A stretch of DNA of 25,392 bases from IMG/VR virus record IMGVR_UViG_3300025889_000868, positions 1 through 25,392 of that record; one strand, written 5' to 3'. A model generated the notes under the pieces. That model searched no databases and was not told the origin of the DNA. It worked only from the letters and a program-made list of their open reading frames with translations. This stretch comes from a virus. Every line of letters begins with the position of its first letter. Positions within the stretch are counted from its first letter, which is position 1. Positions 1 to 6,660 of this stretch are shown here, in pieces. A program made the position numbers and the translations under genes.

Positions 1-1
1 C

Positions 2-151
2 TCAGAGTTCCCACCTGAGTTTGGACTTGACCAATTTGTAGACTATGATTTACAATTTGAGAAGTCTTTCCTGGAACCTCTGAAAGTCATTCTTGATGCC
101 ATTGGTTGGAATGTGGAGAAAACTGTAAACCTAGAATCATTTTTTGGATAA
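2..151 (+). CDS. 43: DNA polymerase gp43, C-terminal end (partial)
   Basis: Only the last 49 codons are in the window, reading in frame from base 2 to the TAA at 149-151. The tail contains FVDYDLQFEKSFLEPLKVIL and ends NLESFFG. This resembles the end of T4-type family B replicative polymerases, whose last residues (LDFLF-like) bind the gp45 sliding clamp; NLESFFG would be that clamp-binding peptide. The stop overlaps the uvsX start (TAATG), which suggests translational coupling. The order gp43-uvsX-gp41 is usual for T4-like cyanophages. The catalytic parts lie outside the window, so the call rests on the tail and the neighbours. Confidence 0.8.
   Translation, partial: SEFPPEFGLDQFVDYDLQFEKSFLEPLKVILDAIGWNVEKTVNLESFFG
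27..56 (+). promoter_or_regulatory. Possible sigma70-type promoter for uvsX
   Basis: TTGACC at 27-32 and TACAAT at 51-56 are 18 bases apart, with the uvsX start about 88 bases after the predicted transcription start. It lies inside the gp43 coding sequence, so the match could be codon chance. Low confidence. Confidence 0.3.
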
Positions 152-1155
152 TGGACCTTTTAAAAGATATCGTAAAAGAAATTGGTGACGAGTATACTAA
201 ACTCGCAGCAGATATTGATGAAACTGAAACTTATGTGGACACAGGTTCGTACATTTTTAATGGACTCGTTTCAGGTAGTATATTTGGTGGTGTATCTGGG
301 AATAAGATTACTGCCATTGCTGGGGAGTCTTCTACTGGAAAAACTTTTTTTAGCCTCGCAATGGTTAAGAATTTTCTGGACTCTAATCCTGATGGATATT
401 GCTTGTATTTTGATACTGAGGCAGCTATCACTAAATCGCTAATTGAATCCCGTGGAATCGATACTACTCGTCTTGTTGTTGTTAATGTTGTTACAATTGA
501 AGAGTTTCGTGGCAAAGCGCTCAAAGCGGTAGATATATATTTAAAAAAACCTGAAGAAGAACGTAAACCATGTATGTTTGTGTTAGACTCTTTAGGAATG
601 CTTTCCACAGAGAAAGAGATCACTGATGCTCTTAATGACAAACAAGTTCGTGACATGACCAAGTCACAACTTGTCAAAGGTGCATTTAGGATGCTCACAC
701 TCAAGTTGGGTCAAGCAAAAATTCCCATGATCGTTACGAATCATACTTACGATGTCATTGGTGCATATGTCCCTACAAAGGAGATGGGAGGCGGTTCTGG
801 TCTTAAGTACGCCGCTTCTACTATCATTTATCTCTCAAAGAAAAAAGAAAAGGATGGAACAGAAATCGTTGGAAACCTTATCAAGGCAAAGACTGCTAAG
901 TCGCGTTTAAGTAAGGAGAATAAAGATGTCACTGTTCGTTTATATTACGATGAACGTGGCCTTGATCGTTATTATGGTCTTCTTGAACTTGGTGAGATTG
1001 GTGGACTTTGGAAGAATGTCGCTGGTCGTTATGAGATGGATGGTAAAAAGGTTTATGCCAAAGCCATCTTGAAAGACCCTGAACAATATTTCACCCCAGA
1101 GGTGATGGAAAAACTTGATGTAATTGCAAAGGAAGAATTTAGTTACGGTACTTGA
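151..1155 (+). CDS. uvsX: UvsX, RecA-like recombinase
   Basis: UvsX coats single-stranded DNA and catalyses strand exchange for recombination-dependent replication and repair. From the ATG at 151 the protein has 334 residues, somewhat shorter than T4 UvsX (about 390). Residues 58-65 are a Walker A loop (GESSTGKT) and CMFVLDSLGML is a Walker B strand; GSGLKYAASTIIYLSK fits the RecA L2/core region. I chose ATG 151 over an upstream in-frame TTG at 106 because it overlaps the gp43 stop as TAATG and begins with a typical amphipathic MDLLKDIVKEIG. It overlaps the next gene as TGATG. UvsX works with the gp41 helicase, its direct neighbour. Confidence 0.93.
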   Translation: MDLLKDIVKEIGDEYTKLAADIDETETYVDTGSYIFNGLVSGSIFGGVSGNKITAIAGESSTGKTFFSLAMVKNFLDSNPDGYCLYFDTEAAITKSLIESRGIDTTRLVVVNVVTIEEFRGKALKAVDIYLKKPEEERKPCMFVLDSLGMLSTEKEITDALNDKQVRDMTKSQLVKGAFRMLTLKLGQAKIPMIVTNHTYDVIGAYVPTKEMGGGSGLKYAASTIIYLSKKKEKDGTEIVGNLIKAKTAKSRLSKENKDVTVRLYYDERGLDRYYGLLELGEIGGLWKNVAGRYEMDGKKVYAKAILKDPEQYFTPEVMEKLDVIAKEEFSYGT

Positions 1156-2534
1156 TGGATAAGATTGAATTCTTGGTTCTTAAGAACCTTGTACATAATG
1201 AAAAATATCTGAGGAAGGTTCTTCCCTTCCTCAAAGAAGAATATTTCGAAGACACTAAATACAAGGTAATCTTCGATGAAATTTCCTCCTTTGTTACAGA
1301 ATATAATGAGGTTCCTACCAGGGAAATTCTCAGTATTGAAGTAGAGAAGAGAAAAGATATTAATGAGGATTCTTTCAAACAGATTTCTCAGGTAATTAGT
1401 TACCTTGAAGATGATGTTGTAGAGTTTGAGTGGCTGGTCAATACTACAGAAAAGTGGTGTCGCGACCGTGCAATCTATCTTGCTCTTGTGGAGTCCATTG
1501 GTATTGCTGATGGTGGTGATTCCAAGAAAGCACCAGATGCTATTCCATCAATTTTGTCTGATGCACTTGCAGTCAGTTTTGATAATCATGTGGGTCATGA
1601 TTATCTGGAGGATTACGAACAGAGATATGAGTCTTATCACAAGAAGGAGGATAGAATTGAATTTGATCTCGACTACTTTAACAAAATCACGAAAGGTGGG
1701 CTCCCTAACAAAACTCTTAACATCGCGCTTGCTGGTACAGGCGTCGGGAAGTCTCTATTCATGTGCCATGTGGCTAGCTCCGTCTTGCTCCAAGGGAGGA
1801 ACGTTCTGTACATTACAATGGAAATGGCAGAAGAACGCATTGCTGAACGAATTGACGCGAACCTCCTCAATGTGAATATTCAAGAGATTATTGACCTTCC
1901 AAAACAAATGTTTGAAACAAAGGTTACTAATCTTGCACAGAAGACTCAAGGTCAACTAATTATTAAGGAGTATCCTACTGCCTCCGCTCATGCTGGACAC
2001 TTTAAGTCACTTCTTAATGAACTTGCACTTAAGAAGTCATTTAGACCTGATATTATTTTCATTGATTACCTTAATATATGTGCTTCCAGTAGGTATCGCG
2101 GAAACAGCACTGTCAATTCATATAGCTATATCAAAGCTATTGCTGAAGAACTTAGAGGATTGGCTGTCGAAACGAACGTACCTATCGTATCTGCCACCCA
2201 GACCACTCGTTCTGGTTATGGTAGCTCTGATGTTGAACTTACTGACACTTCTGAGTCCTTTGGTCTCCCTGCTACTGCTGATCTTATGTTTGCCCTTATT
2301 TCGACTGAAGAGCTTGAGGGGCTTGGACAAATACTTGTAAAACAACTTAAGAACAGGTATAACGATCCCACGATTCATAAACGTTTTGTTGTCGGTATTG
2401 ATCGTGCTAAGATGAGACTTTACGATTGTGAACAGTCTGCACAAGATGATCTTCTTGACAATAGAAAAGAAGAAGAGTATACTTATGAAGAACAATCAAA
2501 ACCAAAGAAATCCTTTGATGGATTTAAATTCTGA
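1155..2534 (+). CDS. 41: gp41 replicative DNA helicase (DnaB-like)
   Basis: This is the hexameric 5'-3' helicase of the T4-type replisome, which unwinds the fork and stimulates the gp61 primase. The product has 459 residues. An N-terminal helical domain (about 1-150) is followed by the RecA-like core with Walker A in LAGTGVGKSLF, then YITMEMAEERIAERID and the Walker B region DIIFIDYLNICAS. QTTRSGYGSSD and LKNRYNDP are conserved further on, as in DnaB-type helicases. A TTG at 1152 is in frame, but ATG 1155 is preferred because it overlaps the uvsX stop (TGATG). The C-terminus is acidic and lysine-rich (EEEYTYEEQSKPKKSFDGFKF). The gene also seems to carry a promoter for the downstream genes near its 3' end. 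Confidence 0.95.
   Translation: MDKIEFLVLKNLVHNEKYLRKVLPFLKEEYFEDTKYKVIFDEISSFVTEYNEVPTREILSIEVEKRKDINEDSFKQISQVISYLEDDVVEFEWLVNTTEKWCRDRAIYLALVESIGIADGGDSKKAPDAIPSILSDALAVSFDNHVGHDYLEDYEQRYESYHKKEDRIEFDLDYFNKITKGGLPNKTLNIALAGTGVGKSLFMCHVASSVLLQGRNVLYITMEMAEERIAERIDANLLNVNIQEIIDLPKQMFETKVTNLAQKTQGQLIIKEYPTASAHAGHFKSLLNELALKKSFRPDIIFIDYLNICASSRYRGNSTVNSYSYIKAIAEELRGLAVETNVPIVSATQTTRSGYGSSDVELTDTSESFGLPATADLMFALISTEELEGLGQILVKQLKNRYNDPTIHKRFVVGIDRAKMRLYDCEQSAQDDLLDNRKEEEYTYEEQSKPKKSFDGFKF
2455..2483 (+). promoter_or_regulatory. Sigma70-type promoter inside the gp41 3' end
   Basis: TTGACA at 2455-2460, a 17-base spacer and TATACT at 2478-2483: perfect -35, one mismatch in -10. The predicted start is near 2490, just ahead of the gene at 2536. 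It would let host RNA polymerase transcribe the mazG and modification genes independently of the upstream replication genes. Confidence 0.6.
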
Positions 2535-2535
2535 A

Positions 2536-2817
2536 ATGGGTCTCACTACGAAACAATTACAATCTGAGTTGGTTACACAAGACCAACTACATTATTTTGA
2601 GATCAGAGATTTTGATGGTAATCGATATTGTCATTGTGGTAGTATGAAGGATGTGGAGAATATGTTATCTCTTCATCCTGAGTTTACATATGAGAAGATC
2701 TATCTTCCTCATTCACCAAAGACTGTTAATGTTACTCACACCTCAGTCACACCTGATCCAGAATTACCCGAACAAAAAATTCTACCTGAATCTGAACTAC
2801 AACCCCTAGATTTATGA
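2536..2817 (+). CDS. Small conserved phage protein of unknown function
   Basis: A 93-residue protein that I do not recognise. The open frame extends upstream into gp41, but the ATG at 2536, one base after the gp41 stop, is the sensible start. The first part (about 1-60) looks like a compact folded domain with HYFEIRDFDGNRYCHCGSMKD, including a CxC pair, and KDVENMLSLHPEFTYEKIYLP. The rest is a proline- and glutamate-rich tail that is probably disordered. It overlaps mazG by ATGA, so the two are likely co-translated. Confidence 0.65.
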   Translation: MGLTTKQLQSELVTQDQLHYFEIRDFDGNRYCHCGSMKDVENMLSLHPEFTYEKIYLPHSPKTVNVTHTSVTPDPELPEQKILPESELQPLDL

Positions 2818-3218
2818 CTGTAAATACTAAAGCATATCTTGAATTCGTCAATGCTGTCACGTCACAACCATCCCAAGACCACGAAGCTTTCGTCTATCGT
2901 ATTCAAGAATTGGAGGGTCAGGGTTTTCCTACCGAGCGACTGCTTACTGCTGCTGTAGGTATGTCTGCTGAAGCAGGTGAGTTTACTGAGGTGGTCAAGA
3001 AAATTGTCTTCCAAGGTAAACCTGTTAATGAAGAAAACCTTTTTCATCTGAAACGTGAACTTGGTGATATTATGTGGTATGTTGCTCAGGCATGTATGGG
3101 TCTTGATACTACCATTGATGAGATCATTGAGATGAATGTAGACAAACTGAAGTCTCGTTATCCTGGTGGTGAGTTTGATGTCCATTATTCTGAAAACCGT
3201 AAAGAAGGAGATGTATGA
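2814..3218 (+). CDS. mazG: MazG-type nucleoside triphosphate pyrophosphohydrolase
   Basis: MazG-family enzymes hydrolyse (d)NTPs to monophosphates and pyrophosphate. In cyanophages MazG was proposed to alter host (p)ppGpp but has been reported to act on nucleotides, preferring dGTP/GTP. The 134-residue product has a single MazG domain with two metal-binding helices: EAGEFTEVVKK (ExxE) and ELGDIMWYV (ExxD). The following helix is rich in acidic residues (TTIDEIIEMNVDKLKSRYP). The length matches the single-domain cyanophage form, not the double-domain E. coli protein. The start overlaps the preceding stop (ATGA), and the 3' end carries the AAGGAG ribosome site for the next gene. Confidence 0.92.
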   Translation: MTVNTKAYLEFVNAVTSQPSQDHEAFVYRIQELEGQGFPTERLLTAAVGMSAEAGEFTEVVKKIVFQGKPVNEENLFHLKRELGDIMWYVAQACMGLDTTIDEIIEMNVDKLKSRYPGGEFDVHYSENRKEGDV

Positions 3219-3412
3219 TTACTATTGAAGTAGATGTAAGACAAGCAGCTGCTATTCGTCAAGCATTATTTCGTGAACAAGATGGATATACTTATGATCC
3301 TAATTGTTGTCCTTCACGTATTGTAGATATCAGAAATGTTATCCAAAGTCTTGACAAACAGATTGAGAGTGAATTAAAATCTATTGAAGAAACTGAAGAA
3401 ACTAAAGAATGA
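3215..3412 (+). CDS. Small hypothetical protein
   Basis: A 65-residue protein with a good ribosome site (AAGGAG at 3205-3210) and ATGA overlaps with both neighbours. It starts MITIEVDVRQAAAIRQALFR, then has a cysteine pair (NCCPSR), a helical stretch DIRNVIQSLDKQIESEL and a glutamate-rich tail. I do not recognise a family. Its position between mazG and the CmoA-like gene suggests co-expression but says little about function. Confidence 0.65.
   Translation: MITIEVDVRQAAAIRQALFREQDGYTYDPNCCPSRIVDIRNVIQSLDKQIESELKSIEETEETKE
3351..3380 (+). promoter_or_regulatory. Possible sigma70-type promoter ahead of the CmoA-like gene
   Basis: TTGACA at 3351-3356 and TAAAAT at 3375-3380, spacer 18. The predicted start is near 3387, about 20 bases before the ATG at 3409. 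It lies within the preceding coding sequence. The -35 is perfect and the -10 has one mismatch. Confidence 0.45.
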
Positions 3413-4104
3413 CATACGACTTTTCTTTCGCTCATTCACCAGAAGGTTTTGACAATCACATTGATAGTTCTATCCGTGGGTATTCAAATCTTCTAGAAGA
3501 CACTGTATCTTTCTCCCGATACTTTGTGGAAGATGATACCAAAGTCGTTGATGTGGGTTGTTCTACTGGTAAACTCACTAAGATGATCATCAGTAACAAT
3601 CCCAATCGTAAAAGGGCTCAGTATGTGGGTGTAGAACTTGCTGGTAGTTTTTATGATGACTTGTCTGAACGTCAGACAGAGGTTCGTAAAGAATATCCCT
3701 GGGCCCTCCTAGAGTGGGTTCGTGGTAATGTCACTAACTATGAGTTCAAGAACTGTTCTCTGGTGACTTCACTATTCACTCTACAGTTCATGCCCAAGAC
3801 CACTAGACAGGAGACTATCAATAAGATCTATGATGGTCTCAATGAGGGTGGTGCATTTATCTTTGCAGAGAAGTTGATGTGTGAGAATGCATTCTTCCAG
3901 GAACTTCTTACCTTCAATCACTATGATTACAAGAGAAAGACTTTCACTGCAGAAGAGATCATGGACAAGGAGAAACAACTCCGTGACATGTTAAAACCAA
4001 ATACCTGGTCTGAACTAAAAGATATGGTTACCAAAGCTGGTTTTAAAGATTGTCAGATCTTTTGGAGAAACCATCAATTTGTTGGAGTTATTGCAATTAA
4101 GTAA
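3409..4104 (+). CDS. CmoA-like SAM enzyme (carboxy-SAM synthase family)
   Basis: The 231-residue product aligns from end to end with E. coli CmoA, which converts SAM and prephenate to carboxy-SAM for wobble-uridine modification of tRNA. Shared blocks include RGYSNLL (23-29), motif I VVDVGCSTG (46-54), LFTLQFM (122-128), the IYDGLNEGGAFIFAEKL region (140-156), LLTFNHYDYKR (166-176) and KAGF (209-212). One key difference: gapless alignment puts Glu188 at the place of E. coli Arg199, which I recall binds the carboxylate of carboxy-SAM; an Arg (192) lies one helical turn later. The enzyme may therefore have changed its substrate or bind it differently. It overlaps the AsnB-like gene (TAATG) and stands one gene from a DNA cytosine methyltransferase. 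Family membership is clear; the reaction is uncertain. Confidence 0.85.
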   Translation: MTYDFSFAHSPEGFDNHIDSSIRGYSNLLEDTVSFSRYFVEDDTKVVDVGCSTGKLTKMIISNNPNRKRAQYVGVELAGSFYDDLSERQTEVRKEYPWALLEWVRGNVTNYEFKNCSLVTSLFTLQFMPKTTRQETINKIYDGLNEGGAFIFAEKLMCENAFFQELLTFNHYDYKRKTFTAEEIMDKEKQLRDMLKPNTWSELKDMVTKAGFKDCQIFWRNHQFVGVIAIK

Positions 4105-5501
4105 TGTGTGGAATTATTGGTGGATTTGACATTCCACAAATTGAAAAAGGTCTTCATGCAATTGTTCATAGAGGACCAGACAATCAAAAAGTAATTCAGA
4201 CGGACAATGTCTATTTTGGACATGTCCGTTTGTCTATTATTGATACTAGTAGCGATTCAAATCAACCGTTTGTTTATGGTAACACTACCATGATTTTCAA
4301 TGGTACGATTTGGAACTATCGTGAGTTGAGAGAAGAATTGGATATTGAAACAAAAACTTCAGGTGATACTGAGGTTCTTTGTGCTATTTTGGATAAGTAC
4401 GGTATTGAAGGATTGAACAGAGTTCAGGGAATGTTTGCCATTGCATTCACTCAAGGTGATGGATCTATTACTATTGTGAGAGATCGTCATGGTGAAGTTC
4501 CTCTTCACTATTCTCTTATCTCAGGTCTGTTTTCATCATTCTCTTTCTGTTCAGAGATCAAAGGTCTTCTTGCCATAGGTGAGAGCGGTCAAACCATCAA
4601 GATGTTGGAACCTGGTGCATTTATTAAGGTTACATCTAATTTCACTGTGGAAGAAGGATATTGGTATAATATTAGAGAACATATCACAGATACTTCTACA
4701 TGGGGTTTTGATGACTCTAAGGCAATGATTTATAGAAATATTGTGATGGGTTCTTTTGAAAGAACTGTTGCCGATGTTCCTGTTGCTTGTCTTTTATCAG
4801 GTGGTATTGATTCTGCTATTACAACACTTGTTGCTTCTCAAAACATTCCAAATTTGGTGACATATATTGCAGTTCATAATGAGAACTCAAAGGATCTTAA
4901 GTCTGCCAGAGAAGTTGCTAAATATTTGGGAGTTGAACTGAGAGAAGTCAAAGTTCGACCTCCTACAGTTGATGATGTTAATGATGTTATCAATACTATT
5001 GAGATGCCATACAAGGCCCAGGTAGAGATTGGATACCCATGTATTCAGCTTGCAAGGAGAATCCATGAAGATGGATTCAAAGTGATTATGTCTGGTGAAG
5101 GTAGTGATGAACTCTGGGCATCCTACGGTATGAGTTACCATGGAATCAAAGATCATGGTTGGAAAGACTATAGAATTGGTTTGTTTGGTTCACAACACCG
5201 TAAAAACTTTTCGAGATGTAATAAGATCTTCATGAAGTATGGTATTGAATGTAGATTACCATTTCTCAATACTCAATTGGTAGAAACTGCACTTGGTCTT
5301 CCTCAAGATATTGTGTGGGATGGTAAGTCTAGACCTAAGGCAATTCTTCAAGAAGCATTTAGAGATCGACTTCCTGACGATATTATTGATAGGAAGAAAG
5401 TAGCATTTCAAGATGGTATGGGTATTAAGAGTCTTTATGAAAATATTGTTGACTCACCAAAAACATATTATAATGACCACTATAAGAAGAAGTTTACATG
5501 A
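4104..5501 (+). CDS. AsnB-like glutamine-hydrolysing amidotransferase
   Basis: The 465-residue protein has two domains. The N-terminal class II glutaminase begins with the nucleophile Cys2 (MCGIIGGF) and shows HRGPD, HVRLSIID, FNG (65-67) and SGD (86-88). The ATP-dependent synthetase domain has the PP-loop LLSGGIDS, MSGEGSDELWASY and IECRLPFL. Family enzymes release ammonia from glutamine, adenylate a carboxylate and form an amide; AsnB uses aspartate. Compared with E. coli AsnB (about 554 residues) it is shorter. The usual NGEIYN reads NGTIWN, replacing a Glu that I recall contacts glutamine, and RDRFGxKPLY reads RDRHGEVPLH. Sandwiched between a CmoA-like enzyme and a DNA cytosine methyltransferase with overlaps on both sides, it may amidate something other than aspartate. 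Cyanophage homologues are usually annotated asparagine synthase. Confidence 0.88.
   Translation: MCGIIGGFDIPQIEKGLHAIVHRGPDNQKVIQTDNVYFGHVRLSIIDTSSDSNQPFVYGNTTMIFNGTIWNYRELREELDIETKTSGDTEVLCAILDKYGIEGLNRVQGMFAIAFTQGDGSITIVRDRHGEVPLHYSLISGLFSSFSFCSEIKGLLAIGESGQTIKMLEPGAFIKVTSNFTVEEGYWYNIREHITDTSTWGFDDSKAMIYRNIVMGSFERTVADVPVACLLSGGIDSAITTLVASQNIPNLVTYIAVHNENSKDLKSAREVAKYLGVELREVKVRPPTVDDVNDVINTIEMPYKAQVEIGYPCIQLARRIHEDGFKVIMSGEGSDELWASYGMSYHGIKDHGWKDYRIGLFGSQHRKNFSRCNKIFMKYGIECRLPFLNTQLVETALGLPQDIVWDGKSRPKAILQEAFRDRLPDDIIDRKKVAFQDGMGIKSLYENIVDSPKTYYNDHYKKKFT
5446..5474 (+). promoter_or_regulatory. Possible promoter ahead of the DNA methyltransferase gene
   Basis: A perfect -10, TATAAT at 5469-5474, has TTGTTG 17 bases upstream (5446-5451). 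The predicted start is near 5481, just ahead of the ATG at 5498. The -35 matches only TTG of TTGACA. It lies inside the AsnB-like coding sequence, so a chance match is possible. Confidence 0.35.
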
Positions 5502-6619
5502 CCAAGTTGCCCTATAAATTACAAGATGTCTATGACGGTGAGGCTCAGGAAAAGTTCACCGTTATTTCTACATTCGCTGGTGGAGGTGGTTCCTCTACTG
5601 GGTATCGTCTTGCAGGTGGTAAAATCCTCTGTATTAATGAGTTTGTAGAGGAAGCAAGAAGGACATACTCACAAAACTATCCAACAACCACTATTCTTCC
5701 TGGTGACATCAAAGAGTTGACAGGTAAAGATTTCTTGGAAGCCACTGGTTTGAAACCAGGAGAACTTGATATTCTTGATGGTTCACCACCATGTTCTGCA
5801 TTTTCTGTTGCAGGATCTATGTGTCGTGGTGAAGGATCTAAACATTCTGATGGGTGGGGAAAGACCAAGAACTATTCTGATGGTAAGAAAGTAGAGAATA
5901 TTGAAGATCTCTTCTTTGAGTATATTCGTGTTGCTAATGATATTCGTCCAAAGGTTATTGTTGCGGAGAACGTCAAGGGTTTGACCATTGGTGAGGCTAA
6001 GACTTATTATGCAAAGATTACTAATGCATTTGAAGAAATTGGATATCTTGTCACTTCAAAAGTGATGAAAGCATCTCATTATGGTGTGGGTCAAGCAAGA
6101 GAAAGACTTATCTTTATTGCAGTTCGTGATGACATTGCAGATCAGATTGGTTTGAATGTCTTGACTGTATCTTCTCTGTTCCCTCCTACATCATCTAAAG
6201 ATACTACTATCGGTGATATTATTGATGGTGTAGAGAATGATCCTGATAATGTCAAGGGTCTTACGGAACACATGTTGAAGAGTGGTATCTATCAGAGTGT
6301 TGTGAAGAAAATGCCTAAGGATCCTAAAAAGATTCTTTCAGGTATGGATTATCATGAGAAGGGTCATTGTTTCAATACTAAGAGAGCATCATTCTACAAA
6401 CCATCTCCTACACTGACTGCAAGTGGTGGTTTGATTCACTGGAATGAAGACAGAGTATTATCTGTTCCAGAACTTAAACGTATCCAATCACTTCCTGATG
6501 ATTTCATTCTGACTGGTTCTCATTCACAACAAACAGAGAGAGTTGGTCGTATGGTTCCTCCTCTGATGATGAAAGCCATTGCGGAGAATATTTATAAAGA
6601 GGTTCTATCTAAACTCTAA
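5498..6619 (+). CDS. DNA cytosine-C5 (carboxy)methyltransferase candidate
   Basis: The 373-residue protein has the ordered motifs of DNA C5-cytosine methyltransferases: motif I STFAGGGGSSTGY (24-36), motif IV with catalytic Cys99 in GSPPCSAFSVAG, motif VI AENVKG (156-161), motif VIII QARERLIFIAVR (199-210), motif IX region RASFYKPSPTLTASGG and motif X VGRMVPP (349-355). The enzyme flips a cytosine, attacks C6 through Cys99 and transfers a one-carbon group from SAM to C5. Motif X normally reads GNxVPP; here Asn is Arg351 (codon CGT at 6548-6550). Because motif X lines the SAM pocket, this may fit an unusual donor such as carboxy-SAM. The target domain between motifs VIII and IX is short. The ATG overlaps the AsnB-like stop (ATGA). 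There is no restriction partner in the window. Confidence 0.88.
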   Translation: MTKLPYKLQDVYDGEAQEKFTVISTFAGGGGSSTGYRLAGGKILCINEFVEEARRTYSQNYPTTTILPGDIKELTGKDFLEATGLKPGELDILDGSPPCSAFSVAGSMCRGEGSKHSDGWGKTKNYSDGKKVENIEDLFFEYIRVANDIRPKVIVAENVKGLTIGEAKTYYAKITNAFEEIGYLVTSKVMKASHYGVGQARERLIFIAVRDDIADQIGLNVLTVSSLFPPTSSKDTTIGDIIDGVENDPDNVKGLTEHMLKSGIYQSVVKKMPKDPKKILSGMDYHEKGHCFNTKRASFYKPSPTLTASGGLIHWNEDRVLSVPELKRIQSLPDDFILTGSHSQQTERVGRMVPPLMMKAIAENIYKEVLSKL

Positions 6620-6622
6620 TAT

Positions 6623-6630
6623 CATAAATA
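6623..6630 (+). promoter_or_regulatory. T4-type late promoter (CATAAATA)
   Basis: An 8-base NATAAATA box lies in the gap after the DNA methyltransferase gene, 38 bases before the next ATG. T4-like late promoters have only this element and depend on gp55, gp33 and gp45. Position and sequence are both right, and it opens the structural gene block. Confidence 0.75.
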
Positions 6631-6660
6631 GAAATAATAAGAGTTGTTAGAACTAAAACC

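Noticed and set aside
231-704. 157-codon minus-strand frame in uvsX
   Set aside because: Antisense shadow of a conserved recombinase.
5449-5474. TTGACT and TATAAT as one promoter
   Set aside because: The spacer is only 14 bases, too short for sigma70; the TTGTTG alternative at 17 bases is listed instead with low confidence.
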